Origin: Falsirhodobacter flavus
Lineage (GTDB): Bacteria; Pseudomonadota; Alphaproteobacteria; Rhodobacterales; Rhodobacteraceae
Reading direction: 5' to 3'
NCBI GenBank assembly: GCA_029846755.1
Contig: JARWBI010000001.1
Coordinates: 558,001 to 622,000, forward strand
Length of the DNA: 64,000 bases
How positions within the stretch are numbered: the stretch's first letter is position 1; every line of letters begins with the position of its first letter. The notes beneath the pieces were generated by a model. The model saw only the letters and a list, made by a program, of their open reading frames with translations, ran no database searches and was not told the origin of the DNA. The position numbers and the translations under genes are program-made. Shown here one piece after another: positions 19,258 to 27,767 of this stretch.

Positions 19258-19995
19258 ATGTTTCCGATCCGCGATCATAACCCCTCGGGGCAGGTCCCTT
19301 ATGTGACCTATGCGCTGATGGCCGCGAATATCGCGGTTTTTCTGTTGTCGTGGTTCGGGCTGGACGAGGCGGCGCTGGGCTGGTTCTGGGTGGATTGGGG
19401 GCTGGTTCCGGCGGCGGTGACCGAGGGCCAGCAGCTTTGGGGGTTCGTCACCTCGATGTTTCTGCACGGGGGCTGGATGCACCTGATCGGCAACATGCTG
19501 TTCCTGTGGATCTTCGGCGACAATCTGGAGGAACGGTTCGGGCGGGCGCGTTATCTTGGCTTCTACCTCGCATCGGGGCTGGCGGCGGGGCTGCTTCAGG
19601 TGGCCAGCGATCCGGGATCGACGGTGCCGATGGTGGGCGCATCGGGCGCGATCGCCGGGGTGATGGGGGCGTATCTGCTGCTGTTTCCACGGGCCAAGGT
19701 GGATATCCTGCTGATCCTGATCGTGTTCTTCAAGGTGTTCAGCATCCCGGCATGGATCATGCTGGGCCTGTGGTTCGGCTTGCAGGTGTTCAACGGGCTG
19801 ACTGTGCCGTCCGACATGGGCGGCGTCGCCTATTGGGCGCATGCGGGCGGGTTCGTGGCCGGAATGGCCATGGCGGTGCCGGTCTGGCTTCGCCTTGGCG
19901 GGCGGCGGTTCTGGCAGGTCACGCATGGGCAACCGCCGCACCCGGCGGCGGTCTATGCCCCGACGCGGATCCCGAAGATCACTCGCCGCGGATGA
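19258..19995 (+). CDS. Rhomboid family intramembrane serine protease
   Basis: 245 residues with six membrane segments. Catalytic Ser129 in GASGAIAG and His195 in WAHAGGFVAG form the rhomboid dyad; HGGWMHLIGNM supplies the oxyanion side. It cleaves membrane proteins within the inner membrane; the substrate is unknown. It follows the fused glycan gene by 14 bases and may be co-transcribed. Its last 17 bases overlap the end of the convergent inositol monophosphatase gene. Confidence 0.93.
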   Translation: MFPIRDHNPSGQVPYVTYALMAANIAVFLLSWFGLDEAALGWFWVDWGLVPAAVTEGQQLWGFVTSMFLHGGWMHLIGNMLFLWIFGDNLEERFGRARYLGFYLASGLAAGLLQVASDPGSTVPMVGASGAIAGVMGAYLLLFPRAKVDILLILIVFFKVFSIPAWIMLGLWFGLQVFNGLTVPSDMGGVAYWAHAGGFVAGMAMAVPVWLRLGGRRFWQVTHGQPPHPAAVYAPTRIPKITRRG

Positions 19996-20767
19996 TCTTG
20001 CGGAAGGGTTCGAACAGGTTCTGGTTGCCGCAGATGATCGAGCCCTTGACCAGCGGCTCGTCGCCCTCGCGGATGGCGGAAACCATGCCGCCCGCCTCTT
20101 TCACGAGGATCATGCCCGCTGCCATGTCCCACGGTTTGATCCCGCGTTCCCAATAGCCGTCATAGCGGCCAGCGGCGACATAGGCGAGGTCCAGCGCCGC
20201 AGCGCCCCAACGGCGAACGCCCGCGCAGACCGGCATCAGTCGTGCCAGATCCTGAAGCGAGGCGGGCAAGGTGCCGCCCGTGGCGAAGGGAATGCCGGTG
20301 GCATAGATCGACTCGATCATGCGCGAGCGGCCCGAGACGCGCAGGCGGCTTTCGTTCATCCACGCGCCCGCGCCTTTCTCGGCCCAGAACATCTCGTCCT
20401 TGGCGGCATCGAAGACGACACCGGCGACGATCTCGCCCTTGTGTTCCAGCGCGATGGACACCGCCCAGTGGGGCAGGCCGTGCAGGAAGTTGGTGGTGCC
20501 GTCCAGCGGATCGACGATCCAGCGGCGCGTCGGGTCCTGCCCGTCCGTGCCGCCGGTTTCCTCGCCCAGCCAGCCATAGGTCGGGCGGCCGCCCATCAGT
20601 TCTTCCTTGATGATCCGCTCGGCCTCGCGGTCGGCCTTGGAGACGAAGTCGCCCGGACCCTTGGAGGAGACCTGAAGGTTCTCGACCTCGCGGAAGTCCT
20701 TCACAAGGCTCCGGCCTGCCTTGCGGGCAGCCTTGATCATCAGGTTAAGGTTCGCGCTGCCTTGCAT
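19979..20767 (-). CDS. suhB: Inositol monophosphatase family protein (SuhB-like)
   Basis: 262 residues from ATG at 20767. Metal-binding motifs of the family are complete: GEETGG, WIVDPLDGTTNFLHG, and the late GIKPWDMAAG. Members hydrolyse myo-inositol phosphate or related sugar phosphates with Mg2+; SuhB also has RNA-related roles in some bacteria. Transcribed alone and convergent with the rhomboid gene, overlapping it by 17 bases. Confidence 0.93.
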   Translation of the reverse strand: MQGSANLNLMIKAARKAGRSLVKDFREVENLQVSSKGPGDFVSKADREAERIIKEELMGGRPTYGWLGEETGGTDGQDPTRRWIVDPLDGTTNFLHGLPHWAVSIALEHKGEIVAGVVFDAAKDEMFWAEKGAGAWMNESRLRVSGRSRMIESIYATGIPFATGGTLPASLQDLARLMPVCAGVRRWGAAALDLAYVAAGRYDGYWERGIKPWDMAAGMILVKEAGGMVSAIREGDEPLVKGSIICGNQNLFEPFRKIIRGE

Positions 20768-20897
20768 GTCTGGACTCCTGCGATTCAAGGGCGGGGGTAT
20801 AGGCGCAAGGGGGCGGAAAGGAAAGGGGCGATGATGCGCAACTTTTCGGTTGCGCTTTCAGCTGGCCGTGAGAATATGCAACCAGGAGGTTGCCGAT

Positions 20898-21332
20898 ATG
20901 GACAAGATCGAAAAGACCATCGACATCGCCGCGCCGGTTTCCCGCGTCTGGCGCGCGCTGACCGACCATGCCGAATTCGGGGAATGGTTCCGGGTGCAGC
21001 TTGACCAGCCCTTCGCCGAAGGGGCGCTTTCGACGGGGCGGATGACCTATCCGGGGTTCGAGGGCTGGCCGTGGCGCGCCACGGTGGAACGGATCGAACC
21101 GGAACGTCTGTTCCGCTTTCGCTGGCATGATTATGACGGGCAGGGCGACATCGCGGATCAGGCGGAAACCACGGTCACTTTCACGCTGATGCCCTTGGAT
21201 GCGGGAACACGGCTGACGGTGGTGGAAAGCGGGTTCGACAACCTGCCCGAACATCGCCGCATTCCCGTCATGCGCGACAATACCAAGGGATGGGAGATCC
21301 AGCTTGGTAACATCGCCGCCCATGTCGCCTGA
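20898..21332 (+). CDS. SRPBCC/AHSA1-domain protein
   Basis: 144 residues of the START/Bet v1-like fold (DIAAPVSRVWRALTD near the N-terminus, then a beta sheet and a C-terminal helix, HRIPVMRDNTKGWEIQLGN). Such proteins bind hydrophobic ligands. AGGAGG lies 8 bases before the ATG. It overlaps the following ArsR gene by 11 bases, a common pairing in which the regulator controls the SRPBCC protein. The ligand is unknown. Confidence 0.9.
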   Translation: MDKIEKTIDIAAPVSRVWRALTDHAEFGEWFRVQLDQPFAEGALSTGRMTYPGFEGWPWRATVERIEPERLFRFRWHDYDGQGDIADQAETTVTFTLMPLDAGTRLTVVESGFDNLPEHRRIPVMRDNTKGWEIQLGNIAAHVA

Positions 21333-21633
21333 TCTTGCGCCCGTTTTCGCGGCGTTGGGCGATCCGACGCGGCTGGCGCTGATCGGACGGCTGGGTGCGG
21401 GGCCGCTGTCGATTACCGAACTGGCCGATGGGCTTCCGCTGACCCGTCAGGCTGTGGCCAAGCACCTGACGGTGATGCGCGGCGCGGGGCTTGTCGAACA
21501 GTCCCGCGCGGGGCGCGAAGCGCGGGTGTCGCTGCGCCCCGAGGCGTTGCTGGCCGCGCGCGATCATCTGGCCCTTGCCGCGGCGCAGTGGGACAGCACG
21601 CTCGACCGCCTGAAGCGGCTGGCCGAGGATTAG
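21322..21633 (+). CDS. ArsR-family winged-helix transcriptional regulator
   Basis: 103 residues (a GTG at 21304 would add six). The winged helix-turn-helix is clear: FAALGDPTRLALIGRLG, then PLTRQAVAKHLTVMRGAGLV. No metal-binding cysteines, so it belongs to the organic-signal or stress type rather than arsenic sensing. Probably autoregulates the SRPBCC-ArsR pair. The stop overlaps the convergent efflux gene by 4 bases. Confidence 0.92.
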   Translation: MSPDLAPVFAALGDPTRLALIGRLGAGPLSITELADGLPLTRQAVAKHLTVMRGAGLVEQSRAGREARVSLRPEALLAARDHLALAAAQWDSTLDRLKRLAED

Positions 21634-22829
21634 CGCAGGAACTCGCGCCGGCGCGGCAGGAACACTGTCAGAATGCCAAGCGCCGGCAGCCATGCGCAGG
21701 CCAGGTAGACGGCGCGGATGCCGTGGACGTCGGCAAAGACGCCCAGCACCGCCGCCGCGATCCCGCCCATCCCGAAGGCGAGGCCGAAGAAGATCCCCGC
21801 GACCATCCCGACCCGGCCCGGAAGCAGCTCTTGCGCCGTGACCACGATGGCCGGGAAGGACGACGCCATGATGAGGCCGATGATGACCGAAAGCACCCCG
21901 CTCCAGAACAGGTCGACGAAGGGCAGGGCCAGCGTGAAGGGCAGCGCGCCGAGGACCGAGAACCAGATCACCGCCACCGTGCCGAAGCGATCCCCGATCG
22001 GCCCGCCGATCACCGTGCCGACCGCAACCGCGACAAGGAACAGGAACAGCATCATCTGCGAGGTTTGGGTCGAAACCCCGAAACTCTCGATCAGATAGAA
22101 GGTGTAGTAGCTGGAGATGCTGGCCATGTAGGCGTTCTTGGAGAAGGTCAGGAAGGCCAGCACGACCAGCGCCACGATGACGCGGTTCTTCGGCAGCGGC
22201 AGGGTGCGGTCCACGATCTTCTGCCCGGCAGCGCGGGCGTGTTCGCGATACCACACGCCCACCCGTTGCAGAATGACGATGCCCAGAAGCGCGATCACGG
22301 TGAACCATGCGATGCTGGGCCGCCCGAACGGCACGACGATGAACGCGGCAAGAAGCGGTCCCGCTGACTGGCCGAAGTTGCCGCCCACCTGGAACAGCGA
22401 TTGCGCCAGCCCGAACCGCCCGCCCGAGGCCATGCGCGCGACGCGGCTGGCCTCCGGGTGGAAGATCGAAGATCCGATCCCGATCAGCGCCGCCCCGCAC
22501 AGAAGCACCGGATAGCTGGGCGCCCAGGCCAGCACCACCAGCCCGACAAGGCTGGACGCCATGCCGAAGGCCAGCGACATCGGCATCGGCTTGCGGTCGG
22601 TATAGATGCCGACGACAGGTTGCAGCAAAGACGCCGTGCATTGGAAAATCAGCGTCAGAAGCCCGATCTGCCAATAATCCAGCGCGAAGTCGGCCTTCAG
22701 CACCGGATAGATGGCCGAGAGCAGCGATTGCAGCACATCGTTCAGCATGTGGCAAAGGCTGATGGCGAGGATCACGGGATAAGTGGTCGCCGCGACCGGA
22801 TTGCGCATCGCACTCGAAGCGTCTGCCAT
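21630..22829 (-). CDS. fsr: MFS efflux transporter, fosmidomycin-resistance (Fsr) type
   Basis: 399 residues with twelve membrane segments and the Fsr-type features HMLNDVLQSLLSAIYPVLK in helix 1 and GIGSSIFHPEASRVARMASGG after helix 4. Exports fosmidomycin or similar compounds in known cases; the native substrate is unknown. The ATG at 22829 is preceded by AGGAG; a start ten residues earlier is possible. Divergent from the small secreted protein at 22979. Confidence 0.92.
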   Translation of the reverse strand: MADASSAMRNPVAATTYPVILAISLCHMLNDVLQSLLSAIYPVLKADFALDYWQIGLLTLIFQCTASLLQPVVGIYTDRKPMPMSLAFGMASSLVGLVVLAWAPSYPVLLCGAALIGIGSSIFHPEASRVARMASGGRFGLAQSLFQVGGNFGQSAGPLLAAFIVVPFGRPSIAWFTVIALLGIVILQRVGVWYREHARAAGQKIVDRTLPLPKNRVIVALVVLAFLTFSKNAYMASISSYYTFYLIESFGVSTQTSQMMLFLFLVAVAVGTVIGGPIGDRFGTVAVIWFSVLGALPFTLALPFVDLFWSGVLSVIIGLIMASSFPAIVVTAQELLPGRVGMVAGIFFGLAFGMGGIAAAVLGVFADVHGIRAVYLACAWLPALGILTVFLPRRREFLR

Positions 22830-22978
22830 TTCGGCTCTCCTGATCTGGATTCGGGTCAAGCATTAGGCCGATCGCGGGTGAATGGCCAGACCTGCCGCGA
22901 CGGATTGTCGCGCGATGGCCGGGAATTGGGGAAGCGGGCGGTGCGTAACCCCGTCACAGCAACACGAAAGGACATTCG

Positions 22979-23209
22979 ATGAAAGCTGCATGTATCGCCC
23001 TTGCGCTTCTGGCGCCGCCGACGGGCGCGCTGGCCGATGACGACGACGTGGTCTTAATGCTGCGGGACTTCCTGCCGCGATACGAGATGCGCGGATGGGA
23101 TGACGACGACCGCCGGGTGGTGATCCGCGACTGGCGTTGGGAGGACGATCGCCGCCGCTGGCGCGACCGCGACGACGATGATGATGGCGATGATGACGAC
23201 GACGATTGA
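22979..23209 (+). CDS. Small secreted Asp-rich protein, unknown function
   Basis: 76 residues. Residues 1-19 are a signal peptide (MKAACIALALLAPPTGALA). The mature part of about 57 residues is rich in Asp, Arg and Trp and ends in an almost pure aspartate tail encoded by GAC/GAT repeats. Such a tail could bind calcium or other cations. GAAAGGA lies just before the ATG. It points at the subtilase gene, whose exported N-terminus also has an Asp run; a shared metal or mutual recognition is possible but not shown. Confidence 0.75.
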   Translation: MKAACIALALLAPPTGALADDDDVVLMLRDFLPRYEMRGWDDDDRRVVIRDWRWEDDRRRWRDRDDDDDGDDDDDD

Positions 23210-23213
23210 GCCG

Positions 23214-24602
23214 TCAGTTCTGCGAGACGGGGAGCGGAATGCCCTCCGTCTCGCACGCCGCCGAGAAGGTGAGCAGGCCGTGGCCATAAGTGTCGTCGCG
23301 GCCCGGCTCGCCCAGATCGGTCGCGGTCAGGGCCAGCCGTTCGGCCACCATCGCCGGGGTCAATGCGGGGTCCGATTGCAGCAGCCGGGCCGCCGCTGCC
23401 GTCACGAAGGGCGCGGCGAATGATGTGCCAGTCTTGGGCCGCCCGCCGCTGATGGAGGCGGCGGTCCAGACCTCGACCCCCGGCGCGGCAAGATGCACAT
23501 GCGGCCCGCGCCCCGCCCGGCGATAGACCTTGCCCCCCCGGTCCACCGCCGTCACCGCGATCACCCCGTCATAGGCGGCTGGGAAGGCCGGTTCTGCCCG
23601 CGCGCCGCCGTTGCCCGTCGCGGCCACGATGACCGTCGTTGCCGCAATACGCGTGACGGCTTGTTCCAGCACCGTATTCGCAGGCCCGGCCAGTGACAGG
23701 TTCACCACCTGCGCGCCGTTTTCGGTCAGCATGTCCATCGCGCGGATCAGGGTGAAGGCATCGGCCCGCTCGTCGCTGCCGCTCTGGTGGAAGGCGTCGA
23801 CCGCGACGACGGGCAGGTGCGGCACCAGCCCCGGCGTGCGGCTGGCCGGATCGCCCACCAGAAGCGCCGCGACGGCGGTTCCGTGCATCTTGCCCGAGGG
23901 GTCCTCGCCCGTCTCCATCCGGTGCACCTCGATCCGCGCCCCGGCGAAGGTCGCGTGGTCCGGGTTGATGCCGGTATCGACGATGCCGATGGTCACCTCC
24001 GGCCCGCAGGCGTCGCGCGATGTCGGCATCTGCCAGCCGACCTGATCCTGCGCCGCGCAGTTCTCGCATGATTCGCCGCGATAATAGTGGTTGTAATCGG
24101 CGTCGCCTCCGGACGGGAGGGCACGGACGGCGTCGCGGGCAGCCTCCAGATCCAGTGCCGGGGGAGCCTGCAGGCGGCGCATCGTCACGTTCAGCGAGGG
24201 CACGGCCTGCTGCTCCAGCACCGAGAACCCCTGGGCGACCAGCGTGTCCAGATCCTGCTGGCTCAGGTTCAGCACCACCAGTTCCGGGCGGTAGGCCGGG
24301 GGCGGCGAGGCGGGCGGTGCCGCCTGCCGGACCACGCGGCGCTGCGGTTCAGGCCGGCCCAGGAGGTTGCGCAGAAAGCGCGGCATCTCTCCGTTGCCGC
24401 GGAAGGTCGGGCGATCATCGCCGCCGCCGTCCGAGGAACGACCTCCCCCGCCGCCGCCGCCGTCATCATCATCATCGTCGTCGTCATCGCCATCATCGTC
24501 GTCCTGCGCGAAGGCGGGACCGACGATCGGCAGACGCATGGCTTCTGCCGCAAGGGCAAGCAGCGCGATGAGCAGGAATACGCGCGAAAGATGACGGGTC
24601 AT
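23214..24602 (-). CDS. Secreted S8 subtilisin-like serine protease with Asp/Gly-rich N-terminus
   Basis: 462 residues. A signal sequence ends near residue 32 (GPAFA-Q). It is followed by a 13-residue Asp run, a Gly run and a proline-rich stretch (34-105), an inhibitor-like prodomain (about 105-165), then the peptidase with Asp209 (IVDTGIN), His240 (HGTAVA), Asn331 (ATGNGG) and Ser394 (TGTSFAAP). All catalytic residues are present. The CENC cysteine pair may form a disulfide. The Asp tract lies in a trinucleotide repeat (about 24465-24503) that could change length in frame. Divergent from the sigma factor gene, it is a likely member of its regulon. Confidence 0.92.
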   Translation of the reverse strand: MTRHLSRVFLLIALLALAAEAMRLPIVGPAFAQDDDDGDDDDDDDDDGGGGGGGRSSDGGGDDRPTFRGNGEMPRFLRNLLGRPEPQRRVVRQAAPPASPPPAYRPELVVLNLSQQDLDTLVAQGFSVLEQQAVPSLNVTMRRLQAPPALDLEAARDAVRALPSGGDADYNHYYRGESCENCAAQDQVGWQMPTSRDACGPEVTIGIVDTGINPDHATFAGARIEVHRMETGEDPSGKMHGTAVAALLVGDPASRTPGLVPHLPVVAVDAFHQSGSDERADAFTLIRAMDMLTENGAQVVNLSLAGPANTVLEQAVTRIAATTVIVAATGNGGARAEPAFPAAYDGVIAVTAVDRGGKVYRRAGRGPHVHLAAPGVEVWTAASISGGRPKTGTSFAAPFVTAAAARLLQSDPALTPAMVAERLALTATDLGEPGRDDTYGHGLLTFSAACETEGIPLPVSQN

Positions 24603-24711
24603 GGGCGTGTCGGCTCCCGGGGCTGGTGCAGTCTGTCTGGGCAGTCTATGCAGCTAACGTCTATCCGCGCATAAACATTCCCGCCTGCGTGAAAGGGCCG
24701 CACCCTTGCCG

Positions 24712-25203
24712 ATGACCGACCCGTTCAGCGAAAACCTGATCGCTCTTCTGCCCAACCTGCGCAGGTTTGCGCTGTCGCTGACGCGGCGGCCCGACCTTGC
24801 CGACGATCTTGTGCAGATCACTGCCGAACGCGCCTTTGCGGCGCGGGGGCGATACGATCCCTCGGTCCGGCTGGACGCCTGGCTGTTCCGAATCCTGCGG
24901 AACGCGTTCATCGACATGACGCGCCGCGACAAGGTGCGGGGCGTGTCGGTCGATGTCTACGACACCCCCGAGGCCGCGACCGTGGACGGCGCCAGCGTCA
25001 CCGAAACCGCGCTGATGCTGGGTTCGGCGCAGGAGGCGATGGCGCGCCTGCCGGACGAGCAGCGGCAGGTGATGATCCTGATCTGCGTCGAGGAAATGAG
25101 CTATGCCGAGGCGGCAGAGGTGCTTGGCATCCCGACCGGCACGGTCATGAGCCGACTTTCCCGCGCAAGGCTGGCGGTGGCGCAGATGTTGGGAATAAAG
25201 TAG
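24712..25203 (+). CDS. ECF RNA polymerase sigma factor
   Basis: 163 residues. Region 2 is at about 10-75 (ADDLVQITAERAF, DAWLFRILRNAFIDMTRR) and region 4 at about 105-160 (LPDEQRQVMILICVEEMSYAEAAEVLGIPTGTVMSRLSRAR). No extra C-terminal domain. Short ECF type, held by the anti-sigma factor encoded 45 bases downstream. It is divergent from the subtilase with 109 bases between, where its own and possibly target promoters would lie. Confidence 0.95.
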   Translation: MTDPFSENLIALLPNLRRFALSLTRRPDLADDLVQITAERAFAARGRYDPSVRLDAWLFRILRNAFIDMTRRDKVRGVSVDVYDTPEAATVDGASVTETALMLGSAQEAMARLPDEQRQVMILICVEEMSYAEAAEVLGIPTGTVMSRLSRARLAVAQMLGIK

Positions 25204-25248
25204 GGGCCGATGCGTATTCCCCGTGACACACATCGGCAGGAGATTTGA

Positions 25249-25872
25249 ATGGACATCACCGACGAGACTTTGATGGCCTTTGCCGATGGCGAGCTGGCCG
25301 AGCCGGAGGCATCGGAACTGGCCCAGCGGATTGCCGCGGACCCGGACCTTGCAGCGCGCGTGGCCATGTTCCGGCAGACGCGCGATATGTTTGCGAAGAT
25401 GCCTGCCGACCCCGTGCCCGATGCGCTGGCAGACCGCATCCGCGCGATGGCAGAGCCGCCTGCGCTGTCCAACGTCGTTCCGATGCGCCGCAGGGTGCCG
25501 CTGTGGCAGCTTCCCGCTGCGGCGGCGGTCGCGCTGGCGGTCGGGCTTGGTGCCGGACTGTCGCTTGTGCCTTCGGGCGGGACGGATCTGGCGGTGCTGG
25601 ACAGCCTGCCGTCGGGCGAGGCGCGGGATGGCGTGACCGCCGTTGCGACCTTCCGGATCGCGTCGGGTGATCTGTGCCGGGAGTTCGAGGCAGGCGGCAT
25701 GATCTCGGTCGCGTGCCGGACAGACGATGGCTGGCAGACGCGCCTTGCCGTCGCGACGGGCGGCGAGGGCTATGCCCCCGTATCGGGTGTCGAGGCGCTG
25801 GATGCGTGGCTGGCCGGGGTCGAGGCGGGCGATCCGCTGGACCCCGAGGCCGAGGCGTCAGTCCTGCGCTAG
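25249..25872 (+). CDS. Membrane-anchored anti-sigma factor
   Basis: 207 residues. The N-terminal cytoplasmic domain (ETLMAFADGELAEPEASELA) matches anti-sigma helices but lacks the zinc HxxxCxxC motif. One membrane segment lies at about 86-107, followed by a periplasmic domain of about 100 residues with two cysteines. It would sequester the ECF factor and release it on an envelope signal, perhaps involving the neighbouring protease. Its 3' end overlaps convergent metR by 15 bases. Confidence 0.88.
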   Translation: MDITDETLMAFADGELAEPEASELAQRIAADPDLAARVAMFRQTRDMFAKMPADPVPDALADRIRAMAEPPALSNVVPMRRRVPLWQLPAAAAVALAVGLGAGLSLVPSGGTDLAVLDSLPSGEARDGVTAVATFRIASGDLCREFEAGGMISVACRTDDGWQTRLAVATGGEGYAPVSGVEALDAWLAGVEAGDPLDPEAEASVLR

Positions 25873-26757
25873 CCGTTCCGCGCGGGCGAGGGCGAGAAAT
25901 TCGGCCATGAAGGCCTTGCCCGTATCCACCGCCCGGCTGGCGGCATAGCTGGTGCGGGTGATGTTGCCCGGTGCAAGCGGCAGGCAGGCATAGTCGGGAT
26001 TGCCCCGCTGATCGCGCAGCACCCAATCGGGCAGCACGGTCACACCCCGGTCGGCGGCCACCAGCAGCAGGATCACCGCCGTCAACTCCACCTGCCGCAT
26101 GGCGCGAGGCTCCACCCGGGCGGGGGTCAGCAGTTCGGTGAAGATGTCCAGCTTGTCGCGCGACACGGGATAGGTGATGAGCGTCTGGTCGCGGAAATCC
26201 TCGGCCTCGACCATCGTCTTTGCGGCCAGCGGGTTCTGGGCGGAACAGACGAAGGTGGGCTGGTAATCGAACAGCGGGTTGAAGCTGACACCGTCCAGCG
26301 CGATCGGGTCCGAGGTGATGACGACGTCGATCTCCTCTCGCAGCAGGGCGGGGAAGGCGTCGAAGGCGAGGCCGGCGCGGATGTCCACATCCACATCCGG
26401 CCAGGCGTGGCGGAACTTTTCCAGCGCCGGAAGCAGCCATTCGAAACAGGCATGGCATTCCATCGCGATATGCAGCCGTCCGGTCTTGCCCGACCGCAGG
26501 GCGCGGAATTCATCGTCCAGCGCCTCGATCTCCGGCAGGATGCGTTCGGCCAGCTTCAGCATCTTCTGCCCGGCGGGCGAGAGTTTCAGCGGACGGGACC
26601 GGCGCACGAACAGCTCGATCCCCGCCTGATCTTCCAACCCCTTGATCTGGTGCGACAAGGCGGACTGGGTCATGTTCAGGATTTCGGCCGCACGCGCCAG
26701 CCCGCCCGCCTGATGGATGGCGCGGATCGACCGCAGGTGACGGAACTCCAGATGCAT
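25858..26757 (-). CDS. metR: LysR-family transcriptional regulator MetR
   Basis: 299 residues from ATG at 26757 (GAGGCG upstream). N-terminal LysR helix-turn-helix (GGLARAAEILNMTQSALSHQIKGLEDQ), then an effector-binding domain (RLHIAMECHACFEWLLPAL), the MetR-type opening. MetR uses homocysteine as co-inducer and activates methionine genes. It is divergent from metF, with a perfect MetR operator in the 86 bases between them, which supports the assignment. Confidence 0.93.
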   Translation of the reverse strand: MHLEFRHLRSIRAIHQAGGLARAAEILNMTQSALSHQIKGLEDQAGIELFVRRSRPLKLSPAGQKMLKLAERILPEIEALDDEFRALRSGKTGRLHIAMECHACFEWLLPALEKFRHAWPDVDVDIRAGLAFDAFPALLREEIDVVITSDPIALDGVSFNPLFDYQPTFVCSAQNPLAAKTMVEAEDFRDQTLITYPVSRDKLDIFTELLTPARVEPRAMRQVELTAVILLLVAADRGVTVLPDWVLRDQRGNPDYACLPLAPGNITRTSYAASRAVDTGKAFMAEFLALARAERLAQD

Positions 26758-26785
26758 GTTCGCCTCATATTGATCTTGAGGAATA

Positions 26786-26798
26786 TGAATTTGCTTCA
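26786..26798. promoter_or_regulatory. MetR operator between metR and metF
   Basis: TGAATTTGCTTCA fits the enterobacterial MetR consensus TGAA-N5-TTCA exactly. It lies 28 bases from the metR start and 45 bases from the metF start, where one site could serve both autorepression and metF activation. Confidence 0.75.
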
Positions 26799-26843
26799 CG
26801 CTCGTGTAAATGCGACTTATCCTGAAGAAAAGGAGACACCCGC

Positions 26844-27707
26844 ATGGCCCCGCGCATTTCGTTCGAATTCTTTCCGCCGCAGACGCTGGACGCGTCCTTT
26901 CGGCTGTGGGAGACGGTGCGGATGCTGGCGCCGATGGACCCGACCTTCTGCTCGGTCACCTATGGGGCCGGCGGGACGACCCGAAAACTGACGCACGAGG
27001 CGGTGACGACCATCGGCAAGCAGTTCGGCCTGAACGTCGCCGCGCACCTGACCTGCGTGGACGCAACGAAGGCCGAAACGCTGGAGATTGCGAATGCCTA
27101 TGCCGATGCGGGCGTGACGGAACTGGTGGCACTGCGCGGCGATGCGCCCAAGGGGGCGGAACGCTTTACGGCGCATCCCGACGGCTTTGCAAACAGCATC
27201 GAACTGGTTCAGGCGCTGGCCGAAACGGGGCGTTTCAAGATCCGCGTCGGCGCCTATCCCGAACCGCATCCGGAAAGTGCCGATACGGCGGCGGATGTCG
27301 AATGGCTGCGCCGCAAGGTCGAAGCCGGGGCCTCCAGCGCCATCACGCAGTTCTTCTTCGAGGCGGAGACCTTCCTGCGGTTCCGCGATGCGGCCGCAGC
27401 GGCAGGGATCGACGCGCCGATCCTGCCGGGCATCCTTCCCATCGCCAACTGGAACGGGGTCAAGAAATTCGCGGCCCGCTGCGGTCAGGCCGTGCCGGCA
27501 TGGCTGGACGATAAATTCACCGCCACGCCCGTGGCCGAGCATGAGGCGCTGTCGATCCGTCTGTGCACCGACCTGTGCCGGACCCTGCTGGACGAAGGGG
27601 TGGGGGATCTGCATTTCTATACCCTCAACAGCCCGTGGCTGAGCCGGGACGTGGCGCGTGCCCTGGGGGTTCAGGAAACCCGCCCTTTGGATCATAGGGC
27701 GGCCTAG
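26844..27707 (+). CDS. metF: 5,10-methylenetetrahydrofolate reductase
   Basis: 287 residues, the standard short bacterial form. FAD/folate TIM-barrel motifs are ISFEFFPPQ at the N-terminus, TYGAGGTTR, AHLTCVDATKAE, ALRGDAPKG and ITQFFFEAETF. It reduces methylene-THF to methyl-THF, which MetH (window position 43.6-47.3 kb) uses to make methionine. AAAGGAG precedes the ATG by 7-8 bases. Probably controlled by MetR through the operator upstream. Confidence 0.97.
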   Translation: MAPRISFEFFPPQTLDASFRLWETVRMLAPMDPTFCSVTYGAGGTTRKLTHEAVTTIGKQFGLNVAAHLTCVDATKAETLEIANAYADAGVTELVALRGDAPKGAERFTAHPDGFANSIELVQALAETGRFKIRVGAYPEPHPESADTAADVEWLRRKVEAGASSAITQFFFEAETFLRFRDAAAAAGIDAPILPGILPIANWNGVKKFAARCGQAVPAWLDDKFTATPVAEHEALSIRLCTDLCRTLLDEGVGDLHFYTLNSPWLSRDVARALGVQETRPLDHRAA

Positions 27708-27720
27708 TCGCAAACGATGC

Positions 27721-27755
27721 GCGATGCGTCGCAAGGGACTTGCCAGACGCATCGC
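27721..27755 (+). terminator. Long hairpin after metF
   Basis: GCGATGCGTC (27721-27730) pairs perfectly with GACGCATCGC (27746-27755). Inside, GCAAG pairs with CTTGC around a GGA loop. There is no T run, but the stem is long and lies 13 bases after the metF stop and 13 before the riboswitch, so it probably ends or protects the metF transcript. Confidence 0.65.
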
Positions 27756-27767
27756 GGCGGGCTAACA

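Noticed and set aside
22979-24602. CRISPR-like or satellite repeat because of the Asp codon runs
   Set aside because: The repeats are in-frame GAC/GAT codons inside two genes, with no spacer structure.
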